DNA of 25,338 nucleotides from a virus: the IMG/VR virus record IMGVR_UViG_3300030061_004364, positions 25,604 to 50,941 of that record, one strand, 5' to 3'. A model generated the notes under the pieces. That model was not told the DNA's origin and made no database searches. It worked only from the letters and a program-made list of their open reading frames with translations. The first letter of the stretch is position 1, and each line of letters begins with the position of its first letter. This document shows positions 14,796 to 23,000 of the stretch, piece after piece. The position numbers were made by a program, and so were the translations under genes.

Positions 14796-16220
14796 TTAGC
14801 TTGGAGTGGTGGGCACACCACTATACTTACTGGCAGTTTTCTTGGCTTCTCCAAGCGGCCAGTAATTGACAGTGCGGAATCGATCGTATGTTCCTTCCAT
14901 GAAGATACCATTGGCGGTATCTGATGATCCGCCCACTTGAGTAGTAAACGTAATATCGACAGTCTCATTGTCTCCAATTGATGCACTGTAGCTTTCGCTA
15001 TCTAGTCGAGCGCCTTTTACTTTAATAACCATTGCGCTATCGCCTTTTCCTCCAGTACTCGTATTGGCTCTAGCTAATGTAAGCGTAAAGTCATGCTTTT
15101 GCGTATTAGATAAAGCGTCGAAAACGTTATTCTTTTGGAGCTCAGATACAATAGCAGATATACTTACTGAAACATCCATAGGAAGATCAATAACACGAGC
15201 ATAACCAAAGGTATTACCAAGTCTTCCGAGAACCGTACGGCTCATTGGAACAGAAACTCCAAAGCTTTGAAGGTGACATTTGCCATCTCCACTGAAGTCT
15301 GCAAAACCTTGATAATCGCCTGAATTGCTCATTGCGAAGGTAATATCGCCCGGACGTAAAGCACTAATCATGTCTGAGAACTGACCCGTTGTATTAAGGG
15401 TAGTTTCCGCATTGCTCTTGCCTTGCACCATGAAAATAGTGTTATTTTGTTTTGCACCATTTACTTCGTCCACCGCCGGAATGAGCGGGAACTGATTTTG
15501 GTCGGCAGCACTACTAGTAGCAGCATCTCCACTAATGAAGTCGTCAACTTTAATATTGAAAGCTTCTACTGTTACACTAGCTGTAGGAATTGCACCTACA
15601 GATGCATCAAGAGAATAATCACTTATAAAGCCATTACCTATTGAAATAACATCAAAGGCAGCTGCAGCATCACTAATTGTATCTCCTTGAACATCATCAC
15701 CTTCTTTAGAGGTAACAATGAAGAAGTTATTTCCTTGCGGATCAGCAATAAGCCCTGAAATTGCAGATGCACCGGAAATACAGCCGTCACCGGTAGATCC
15801 TTGGAAAGTGGCTGAAGAGCCATTTCTGCCTACAGTGTAAGAATTAGTAGGAATATTAAATCCTAATAATCTTTCGTTGCCGCCATCAGTAAGGTAATAG
15901 TTGAAATCTAGTCCAACAGTTGGAGATTCCATGACGATCGAATCTAATCTAGCTAATCTACCAAATTCATTAATATCTTGACGATTTATAGTGAAATTGA
16001 AGTTTGCTGATTGAATTCTATGAAGTGGCTCTAGCAAGGAACGATGGAAACCTTTAGCTTGCTCAACGGCTGTAAAGCCTGTTACGGCTCCCCAGTCTGA
16101 GCTGTCTGCTACGTCTCCAGTTCCCCCTACTAAGCCACCCCCCGTTTGCAGGTGATAACCTGTGGATGAAGGCGCCATATAAAGCGCCTGACTCTGATAA
16201 ATTACTCTGTTTCTGGCCAT
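14796..16220 (-). CDS. Putative major tail (tube) protein
   Basis: A 474-residue beta-rich protein. The N-terminal part contains EPLHRIQSANFNFTINRQDINEFGRLARLDSIVMESPTVGLDFNYYLTDGGNERLLGF (about 64-121), a pattern I associate with tail tube proteins of large phages: strands that pair around a tube lumen and a charged hairpin. The rest, with many Gly/Ser/Thr/Asp residues, may be an extra surface domain. It has no membrane segment or signal peptide. It is the last of four minus-strand genes and has an own motif-like element upstream, which fits an abundant structural protein. No sheath gene is visible here. Alternative: another large virion protein. Confidence 0.6.
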   Translation of the reverse strand: MARNRVIYQSQALYMAPSSTGYHLQTGGGLVGGTGDVADSSDWGAVTGFTAVEQAKGFHRSLLEPLHRIQSANFNFTINRQDINEFGRLARLDSIVMESPTVGLDFNYYLTDGGNERLLGFNIPTNSYTVGRNGSSATFQGSTGDGCISGASAISGLIADPQGNNFFIVTSKEGDDVQGDTISDAAAAFDVISIGNGFISDYSLDASVGAIPTASVTVEAFNIKVDDFISGDAATSSAADQNQFPLIPAVDEVNGAKQNNTIFMVQGKSNAETTLNTTGQFSDMISALRPGDITFAMSNSGDYQGFADFSGDGKCHLQSFGVSVPMSRTVLGRLGNTFGYARVIDLPMDVSVSISAIVSELQKNNVFDALSNTQKHDFTLTLARANTSTGGKGDSAMVIKVKGARLDSESYSASIGDNETVDITFTTQVGGSSDTANGIFMEGTYDRFRTVNYWPLGEAKKTASKYSGVPTTPS

Positions 16221-16245
16221 GATAGTATAATGTAAATTTAAAATA

Positions 16246-16255
16246 ATTTACAACT
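16246..16255 (-). promoter_or_regulatory. Putative late promoter motif before the tail tube gene
   Basis: On the minus strand AGTTGTAAAT, preceded by an A-run, lies about 25 bases before the ATG at 16220. It resembles the variants at 13404 and 13842 but is farther from its gene. A TATACT at 16229-16224 lies nearer the ATG and could be an alternative -10-like element. Confidence 0.35.
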
Positions 16256-16276
16256 TTTTTCTGACTTTGAGAACTT

Positions 16277-17125
16277 TTAACTTCTAGGGAAGCGATATTT
16301 GTAGACTTCAAAATCAACAAAACCTACAAAAAGATCTACAGGAATCACTTTATTAGCGCTATCCGAGATTTTTGAGACGTTAGTTTCATTAATAATGTAA
16401 GCATCTGTGTCTGAAACCACATTGGCATAATCATAACCTGTAGAATAATAAGATTTAACATCTCCATATTCATCTAATGGGGAACCAGTAAAAGGAATGT
16501 TACCAAATATAGCTCTCGCAGAATCAGCAAAAACTGATAATACTCCATCTAATTGGTAAAGATTTTCAGCAAATACTACTGCCGAAACATCTGTGATAGT
16601 ATTATCTTCTCCACCTAATGCAAAAGGAGCATTTGTGGTAGAGCCTAAAGAAAGGAAGGCTGCTGGGGTAGCTTGATCGTAAGGAGCAACATAACTTAAG
16701 GTTCTTCCATAGCGACTATTAGTTTTATATTTTCCAGCTGTAATAAGGGTTTCTTCAGTCTGGTTGCCAATATAAGTGTTAAAATCTTTAACTGTAAAGC
16801 TACCGCTGATATTCGTGCCTGTTGGAAAATTTGAGTCAAAGAGAACTCTTCCGTTATCGAAATCGAATTTCATGCCGCTGGTCCCTGCAGCAATTGCTCC
16901 TGAGTCACCACTAATAGTGGGGTTAATCATTGCCGCACTAATATTTTTATCATAAACCCATTGCTTGTAAGGAGATCCGAATACTACTTTATTTTGTACT
17001 CTTTCGTCCGCATAATAATAAAAGTCGGTGCTAAAAGTTTTGTAGGCTTCTCCTTTTTTTAATAAGTAATTATCAAACCAAAGATAAAAACTATTCAGTA
17101 GTCCATGTTGATATAAAGGTTTCAT
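16277..17125 (-). CDS. Virion structural protein, unknown (neck/tail block)
   Basis: A 282-residue protein of no family I can name. It starts MKPLYQHGLLNSFYLWFDNYLLKKGEAY, an aromatic-rich helix, followed by a mostly beta-type sequence (GMKFDFDNGRVLFDSNFPTGTNISGSFTVKDF) and a C-terminal VDLFVGFVDFEVYKYRFPRS strand pair. No catalytic motif, signal peptide or membrane helix is visible. The ATG overlaps the preceding stop by one base (TAATG), so it is translated by coupling with the 200-residue gene. Its place before the tail tube gene suggests a neck, tail terminator or tail-completion role, by inference only. Confidence 0.6.
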   Translation of the reverse strand: MKPLYQHGLLNSFYLWFDNYLLKKGEAYKTFSTDFYYYADERVQNKVVFGSPYKQWVYDKNISAAMINPTISGDSGAIAAGTSGMKFDFDNGRVLFDSNFPTGTNISGSFTVKDFNTYIGNQTEETLITAGKYKTNSRYGRTLSYVAPYDQATPAAFLSLGSTTNAPFALGGEDNTITDVSAVVFAENLYQLDGVLSVFADSARAIFGNIPFTGSPLDEYGDVKSYYSTGYDYANVVSDTDAYIINETNVSKISDSANKVIPVDLFVGFVDFEVYKYRFPRS

Positions 17126-17727
17126 TAAAATGTTTTATTTTCTAATTGTTTTATTTTTTTATAGTAATTGTTCAGCAAAGCCGACATATAGGAAGTATTA
17201 GAAAACCTTCCTCCTCTTATCTTACTATCAGTTTGTATGGCAAAACCTGATTTAGATCGAGCTAATCTAGTATTTTTTACTAAATATTCCCCAAAGCCTG
17301 AAATGCCGCGTTCAATTCCTCTAGCCCAGCTTCTTCCCATTGCCCATGGCAACGGAGTGGCTAAAAAAACTTCTTCTTTAGTAGGAACTTCGATAGTAAT
17401 TTGGATTCGATCTCTCGTTATATTATATCTTATATCATAGGTTTCTAATAAGTTTCGTAAAGGTTTGATAGGATTACTTCCTGAGTCAAAGCCGATATAT
17501 GTAAAAAGATTGCCTACCCCTCCTAAAGTGCCGCTAATATTGGTAGACCGTGCTCCTCCTTCTATTTCTTGAGTAACAGGATGGGCATTAAAAGAAGTTA
17601 TAAATTCTTTATAAATATCCTTAAAATGATCCTCTAACTGTCTTTTTAAATAGACTGTGACACTTTTATCCCGAAAAGCTTGCTGGTTTATTTTGCGTCG
17701 ATCTTGAGTTGAGAGTATAGCAGCCAT
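17125..17727 (-). CDS. Putative neck/tail completion protein
   Basis: A 200-residue protein, N-terminally helical and basic (MAAILSTQDRRKINQQAFRDKSVTVYLKRQLEDHFKDIYKEFITSF), followed by GGARSTNISGTLGGVGNLFTYIGFDSGSNP and a beta segment ITIEVPTKEEVFLATPLPWAMGRSWARGIERG. The arrangement is reminiscent of small head-tail joining or HK97 gp10-like proteins, which I cannot confirm without a profile search. It overlaps both neighbours by one base (TAATG at each side), so all genes in this block are coupled. Cytosolic assembly factor or virion neck protein. Confidence 0.5.
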   Translation of the reverse strand: MAAILSTQDRRKINQQAFRDKSVTVYLKRQLEDHFKDIYKEFITSFNAHPVTQEIEGGARSTNISGTLGGVGNLFTYIGFDSGSNPIKPLRNLLETYDIRYNITRDRIQITIEVPTKEEVFLATPLPWAMGRSWARGIERGISGFGEYLVKNTRLARSKSGFAIQTDSKIRGGRFSNTSYMSALLNNYYKKIKQLENKTF

Positions 17728-18179
17728 TAGTTCATTTTCTTTAACATCACTGTGTAAAATTTAGTGTCAAAAAGACCGTGACCTCTAAAGTCACTATAAA
17801 TGGAAAACCTTTGGTTATCAAATTCTACCCTTTTAGCATCAGAAACAGTATCATAATCTGAAGCTTTGATTTTCATTCTCACTAGCCCTTCGGGAATATA
17901 AACTTTTAACTGATTGGGGGATTTAGATGATGTAAAATAATCTTCATCCATTTGTGCTCCATATTGAATACGAGCTTGAATAGTGCTACTTTGCTCAGTA
18001 TATGTGATGGAAGTTGTAGCTCCTGCGTTTCCATAGATAGAGTTAAAGTCTACATTAGCACTAGAAACTGTTTCTATAGGATCTTTAATAATGGTGACAG
18101 CTCGCGAAAAAGTATCCGCTTGGTCATCCATCACACTATGCAATACTGCTTTATCGCTATCTGAGATTAGACTTGCCAT
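17727..18179 (-). CDS. Putative head-tail connector/stopper protein
   Basis: A 150-residue protein and the first gene of the minus-strand tail block. It begins MASLISDSDKAVLHSVMDDQADTFSRAVTIIKDPIETV and ends in a beta-rich part (LKVYIPEGLVRMKIKASDYDTV, KRVEFDNQRFSIYSDF). Size and beta content fit small head-closure proteins. I start it at the ATG at 18179; a GTG at 18194 in the same frame is part of the promoter-like motif AAGTGTATAATAT and is unlikely to be translated. Function is inferred from position between head and tail genes. Confidence 0.5.
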   Translation of the reverse strand: MASLISDSDKAVLHSVMDDQADTFSRAVTIIKDPIETVSSANVDFNSIYGNAGATTSITYTEQSSTIQARIQYGAQMDEDYFTSSKSPNQLKVYIPEGLVRMKIKASDYDTVSDAKRVEFDNQRFSIYSDFRGHGLFDTKFYTVMLKKMN

Positions 18180-18183
18180 ATCT

Positions 18184-18196
18184 ATATTATACACTT
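18184..18196 (-). promoter_or_regulatory. Putative late promoter motif for the minus-strand tail block
   Basis: On the minus strand AAGTGTATAATAT, with TATAAT ending six bases before the ATG at 18179. It is the longer form of the phage motif, also seen before the tape measure gene. It faces away from a related element at 18218-18237. Confidence 0.55.
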
Positions 18197-18217
18197 TTTA
18201 AAAAACCTTTGGAAAAA

Positions 18218-18237
18218 AAGTGTTTATTTAATATAAT
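18218..18237 (+). promoter_or_regulatory. Promoter-like element before the tail chaperone gene
   Basis: AAGTGT at 18218-18223 and TATAAT at 18232-18237 occur on the plus strand, 12 bases before the ATG at 18250. Here the two halves of the motif are separated by eight bases instead of overlapping. Together with 18184-18196 it forms a divergent control region of about 70 bases. Confidence 0.4.
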
Positions 18238-18249
18238 TTTTACGTACTT

Positions 18250-19041
18250 ATGTTACAGCAATTATATTCTTTCACAGTCCACGATAGCCAAGAAGTGGCC
18301 GAAAAAACCAAGGAAAAACGTAAAAATGCTGAAGGTATTGAGGAAGAAGTAGAGGTTACTAAAAAAATTGAAAAGAAAGTTCCGTATACAGTTATACTAA
18401 AAGAACCTACTCGTCGCGAGCTTGAAGAGGCGGATATGGAATATTCTATTGAAATGAGCAGGTGCATAAAAAGGGGTATTTTAACCAAAGCAATGTTGGC
18501 TAAAAAATATTCTGATACAGGCGGGATACTAAGCGAAAGCGATGCCAAAAAACTTATGGATCTTTATTCGGAGCTTTCAGAGCTAGAAGGAGAATTCACT
18601 AAATCGACCTTAGCTCAACGCAATGTTAAAAAAATGAGCAAAAAAGCTAGGAAAGATATTTCCGACTTGAGTTCTCGCGCTGCTATGGTACGTCGAGACA
18701 TAGTGACCTTAGAATCTGCGTACCAAACTTTATTCAATCACACGGCAGATACTAAAGCCCAGAATCGTATTATTTTGTGGTATATAGCTAATTTAACTTT
18801 TTTTAAAAAAGATAAGGGCGAGGCAGAGCCTTTGTTCGATGGAAAAACTTTTGAAGAAAAAATAGACTCTTATTATGCAAAAGATGAAGCAGAAGATTCT
18901 TTATTTCAGCTTGCTGCTGGAAAGTTAGCTTCTATTGTAAGTTATTGGTATTTTAGCAATGAGCCAGAAAAAGAAGATTTTGATAAAATCATAAATGACA
19001 TCGACGGAGCAACAGGAACAGAAGAAGAACAAGAAGAATGA
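18250..19041 (+). CDS. Putative tail assembly chaperone, first ORF
   Basis: A 263-residue charged, helical protein. Residues 20-45 are rich in Lys/Glu, then VPYTVILKEPTRRELEEADMEYSIEMSRCIKRGILTKAMLAKKY (about 42-85) resembles the start of tail assembly chaperones, and a coiled region follows (LSELEGEFTKSTLAQRNVKKMSKKARKDI). No known enzymatic motif is present. It ends in an acidic Glu/Gln tail. Its place directly upstream of the tape measure gene, with an overlapping second ORF, is the standard position of the G/GT-type chaperone pair that loads on the tape measure. Family identity is inferred from position. Confidence 0.5.
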   Translation: MLQQLYSFTVHDSQEVAEKTKEKRKNAEGIEEEVEVTKKIEKKVPYTVILKEPTRRELEEADMEYSIEMSRCIKRGILTKAMLAKKYSDTGGILSESDAKKLMDLYSELSELEGEFTKSTLAQRNVKKMSKKARKDISDLSSRAAMVRRDIVTLESAYQTLFNHTADTKAQNRIILWYIANLTFFKKDKGEAEPLFDGKTFEEKIDSYYAKDEAEDSLFQLAAGKLASIVSYWYFSNEPEKEDFDKIINDIDGATGTEEEQEE

Positions 19042-20011
19042 TATTAATTATCGGACTCTCTTTAAAGATTTAGTTTTCGGTTGGTCTAAGGTTTCTCATG
19101 ATAATCAGACAGCTTACCTTAAGCATTTATCTATATTTGATCAGGTTGATATAGAAGAGGTACGAGAAGATTTTTTTAATAAAGCTAAAGATAGAGGACT
19201 TCCCACGAACGAGGAAGTTCTTTTGCGTTTGGATGAAGAGGGATTATGGGCTTCCCATGACCAAGGTAAAATTAAAGAACAAGAAGATTATATAAAAAAT
19301 GCGGAGATTTCCAAAAAACAACTTTACCTTAAGGCTGATATTGACAGAACTAACAATGACATTAAAGAAGCAAACAAAAAGCTAGTCCACTTGGAGACCA
19401 CTAAATCCTCTTTAATGGGTCAAACTTGTGAAAGATATGCAGATGGCAGAGTTTCTGATCATTATGTTATCCAATCATTATATAAAGATGAGAATTTAGC
19501 ACACCCATTTTATACTTCTGAAGAAATAGATGATCTAACTCGCAAACAAATGGGGGCTATCGTGCAATCTTACAATAAAATTTATTCTGATTTTACTGAT
19601 GTTAACATACAGGCAGTTACTCTACAAGACTTTTATCGTCCTTATATGCCTTTTTGCGAAGATGTAACAAATATGTTTCCTAAACCATTATTTGAACTTT
19701 CTTTAAATCAGGTAAAATTAGTGATTTATAGCAGAATGTTTAAAAATATTTTTGAACAATATCAAAACATTCCTGAAAGCATAGCAAAAGACCCTCAAAA
19801 AATTGTAGATTACGTCAACGCCCAAGAAAAAGCTAAAGAAAATTTATCAAATATAGATAAAGATGGAGCCTCGACCATCATGGGAGCAAAAAATGAGGAT
19901 TACGAATATTTAGGCATTAAGAAAACCTCTGAGAACTCTCTGTCGGCCAAGTTACGTGAAAAAGGTGGAAAAATGGACATGAAAGATTTAATGCACGCGC
20001 TAAAGGCTTAA
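18995..20011 (+). CDS. Putative tail assembly chaperone, second ORF
   Basis: A 338-residue protein, helical and polar, with a likely coiled coil around 85-140 (KEQEDYIKNAEISKKQLYLKADIDRTNNDIKEANKKL). It overlaps the first ORF by 47 bases and lies in the +1 frame relative to it; an in-frame TAA directly precedes its ATG (18995). A fusion product would therefore need a +1 (or -2) frameshift, but no clear slippery site is visible, so independent or coupled initiation is at least as likely. No Shine-Dalgarno is seen at the ATG. The gene ends 28 bases before the tape measure start. Known chaperone pairs often work as a short form and a frameshifted long form. Confidence 0.5.
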   Translation: MTSTEQQEQKKNKKNDINYRTLFKDLVFGWSKVSHDNQTAYLKHLSIFDQVDIEEVREDFFNKAKDRGLPTNEEVLLRLDEEGLWASHDQGKIKEQEDYIKNAEISKKQLYLKADIDRTNNDIKEANKKLVHLETTKSSLMGQTCERYADGRVSDHYVIQSLYKDENLAHPFYTSEEIDDLTRKQMGAIVQSYNKIYSDFTDVNIQAVTLQDFYRPYMPFCEDVTNMFPKPLFELSLNQVKLVIYSRMFKNIFEQYQNIPESIAKDPQKIVDYVNAQEKAKENLSNIDKDGASTIMGAKNEDYEYLGIKKTSENSLSAKLREKGGKMDMKDLMHALKA

Positions 20012-20015
20012 AAAA

Positions 20016-20026
20016 AAGTGTATAAT
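20016..20026 (+). promoter_or_regulatory. Putative late promoter motif before the tape measure gene
   Basis: AAGTGTATAAT, preceded by an A-run, ends 13 bases before the ATG at 20040. It is the same long form as at 18184-18196. No Shine-Dalgarno sequence follows. Confidence 0.55.
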
Positions 20027-20039
20027 GTAACTTGAAATC

Positions 20040-23000
20040 ATGTCTGTTAAACTAGATGCCATCATTGACAGTAAAACTCTCGAAAGGTCTATTTCCCAAG
20101 GAGTTAAAGCTTGGAATCGCAAAAACGCTGGGAAACAAACTCTTAATGTAAAAATTAATGAGAAAGGTTTTCGGCAGCCTTTAGGTAGGATTACTGGCGA
20201 TTTAAATATGTTTGATTCGGCGCTAGCAGCCTCTAATGCTCGCGTTATTGCTTTTGGTGCATCTACAGCCGTAATTGGAGGAATAAGCAAAGCCTTTAAA
20301 GAGTTAGCCAAAACTACTATAGAGGTAGGTAAAGCTTTTGCCGATATTAACCGTATCCTTCAATTAAGCAATAAAGGTTTTGAACAATTTGGTAATAAAC
20401 TTTTCGAAATTTCCAAAAAGAATGCTACAGCTTTTCAAGATGTTACAAAAGGAGCTTTAGAGTTTGCGCGTCAAGGTTTGCAAACCGAAGAAACTTTAAA
20501 AAGAACTGCTGATGCGATGACATTGGTAAGATTAACCGGAATTAATGCCGATAAGGCGGTTAGCTCTTTAACTGCGACCGTTAATGCTTTTGATGACGCA
20601 ATGATTACCACTACCAGTTCTTTGAATAAATTTGTGGCAGTGGAAACTAAGTTTGCTGTGGGCGCTCGAGATTTGGTAGAGGCAATTGGTCGTGTGGGTT
20701 CTTCTGCTAAAGATGCTAAAGTCGGGTTTGATGAATTAAATGCCATGGTAACTGCTGTACAGCAAACCACTGGTCGAGGCGGTGCTGTTATCGGTAACGC
20801 TATGAAAACTATTTTTACTCGTTTGCAACGTCAAAGTACACTCGAAGCATTAGATCAATTTAATATAGCGGTGAGAGATGTTGAAGGTAATACATTGCCA
20901 GCTATGCAAGTGTTACAAAATTTCGCAAAAACATATGATACTTTAGCTGATTCTAGTCAGGCTTATTTGCGAGAACAAGTAGCTGGTGTTTTCCAAGCGA
21001 ATATTTTATCAGCAGTTTTAAGAGATTTAAATAAAGAGCAGCCAAAATATAACGCTGCGTTAAAGGTCTCTATAAATGCTACTAATGAAGCGGATCAAGC
21101 CACAGCCCAATTAAATAAAACTTTATCAGCTTTAGTTACTCAAACTGGCATCGAATTTCAACGGCTGCAAGCTAATATTGGTAAGGCAACTTTTGAGCCG
21201 ATAGCAAAAGCTATCATGGAACCTTTAAAAGGTTTGTTAGAAGGAATAAATGAAGTTATTGATGGAGAAGGAGCTGGAAGTGAAGTTGCAAATGCTCTGC
21301 TCAAAGGAATCAAAAATGTAATAGGAGGTCCCGGTCTTGTTGCCATTGGAGGAATATTAATAAAAGTATTCGCCAATACAATTGGATACATGGCCAAAGC
21401 GTTGCCTTCGTTGGTGGGAATGACCACGGAGACTCAAAAACGGGCTACATTAGAACAATTTATTGAAGCAGCCTTAAGGTCTGAATCCGATTTAGCTAAA
21501 GCTGTAGCTGCCGCAGAAGGAGATGCTGCGCGCCAAGCGCAATTACTACTTGGCCATGCCCAGAAAACAGCAACAGCATTAGATTCGCAGGAAGCTTCTG
21601 TCGCCAACATGGCGAAAATGATGAGGCAAAATCCCCAAGGCTTCGCTTTAGCTGCCACTGCAATGGGTGCCAAAGGTAAAGCCTCAGGAAGGGGAGCCGC
21701 AGGATTTATTCCGGGTGTGGCTGGAGAAGTTCATGATATTAAACGAGGAGTAGGTGGAGTAAGCCCTTCTTCTAAACCGGTAACTATTCCTAACTTTGCT
21801 TTTGGGGGAGGGATGCGGGGCACTATGGTTGCCAATACTGGCGAATATATAGTTCCTAATTATAACAACGGAGGATCTGCAATTTTTAATCCTAATATGG
21901 TTGCTCAATATGGAATGCCCAAAGGAGCGCGTCCTGTCAGAGGCTCTCAAGGATATGTTCCTAATTTTGCATTTGGAGGTGATATCAATAGAGCTATAAC
22001 CCAGTTGCAAGGAAAAAGCTGGGGAACATTATCTCAGAGTCAGCGAGATGAAGTGGTGAGTTTAACAGGTAGAAGCGCTAAAACCATTCAAAGTCAAGGA
22101 TTAGGGGCTAGTCTAACATCTGCCGGTAAAGTTAAGAAAGGTCAAGCCGCAAGAACTTATACTTCTCAAAGTATGGCTATGTTTGTACCTCCTCAGAGCG
22201 GGGCTATTTCTCCATTTTATCAACATAATTATAGAAATTTAATGGGCAAAGGAGCGACTTCTGTGCGCTTTCCTGCTTATACTTATGCCTCAAAACCAAA
22301 AGGTAATGCTGACGATGTGTTACCTATTAAAAAAAATATAGAAGATGCTATCTTTTCAGAAACAGTAAAATATGCGCGTAGCATTAGGCCTCCTGCGGGT
22401 AACATTACTAAAAGTAATGTGCTGGCTAATCTTGATAGCGCTCAAGGAGGTAGAGGAGCTATTTCAGCTGCAGCAGGTGCTGCGTTTGAAGTTGGAGTAA
22501 CAACTGCGCTTGGAATTTCGGCTGCTGCGAGTGACAAAGGAAGAAAAAATTTAGATATTCCTTTAGCCAGCCCTTCCTTACGAGCTGGAGGCAATCTAAG
22601 AGATTTATTTAATCAGCCTGCAACCATGTCTTCTAGAGTTCGTGGAGGAGATTTTAAAATTTCTGCTTCTGCCGATAATGTAACAAGCATGGCAGATAAA
22701 ATTACAGCTTTAGACAGAAGGTTTTTATCATGGAATGCAAAGCGTGGCGCTCACGGCTATGTGCCTAACTTTGCAGCTTTAGGAGACGCTGTAGAAAGAG
22801 AAGCTGCGGCTGGCGTGCCTTTAGGATCTATTCGTGTGTCTCAGTCTTCCAGATTGTCAGGGCCAAATAATCCTGCTGGTCTGGCAGTAACAAATACTCG
22901 TGATGAGCCAAGAGGGCTTAGAGATGTTGTAGGAGCTTCGCGAGGTTATGTTCCTAATTATGCAAAAGGTCCACTCGATGCATCTCAAGTTGCGGGGGGA

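Noticed and set aside
14699-14986. Minus-strand 95-codon ORF running through the terminator
   Set aside because: It overlaps the end of the tail tube gene in another frame and crosses the hairpin terminator, so it is a shadow frame.
18180-18194. GTG start for the first minus-strand tail gene
   Set aside because: This GTG is part of the AAGTGTATAATAT motif itself; the ATG at 18179 is the better start.
18995-19041. Classical -1 programmed frameshift in the tail chaperone gene
   Set aside because: The second ORF is in the +1 frame and no slippery heptamer is present in the overlap, so a -1 slip cannot produce it.
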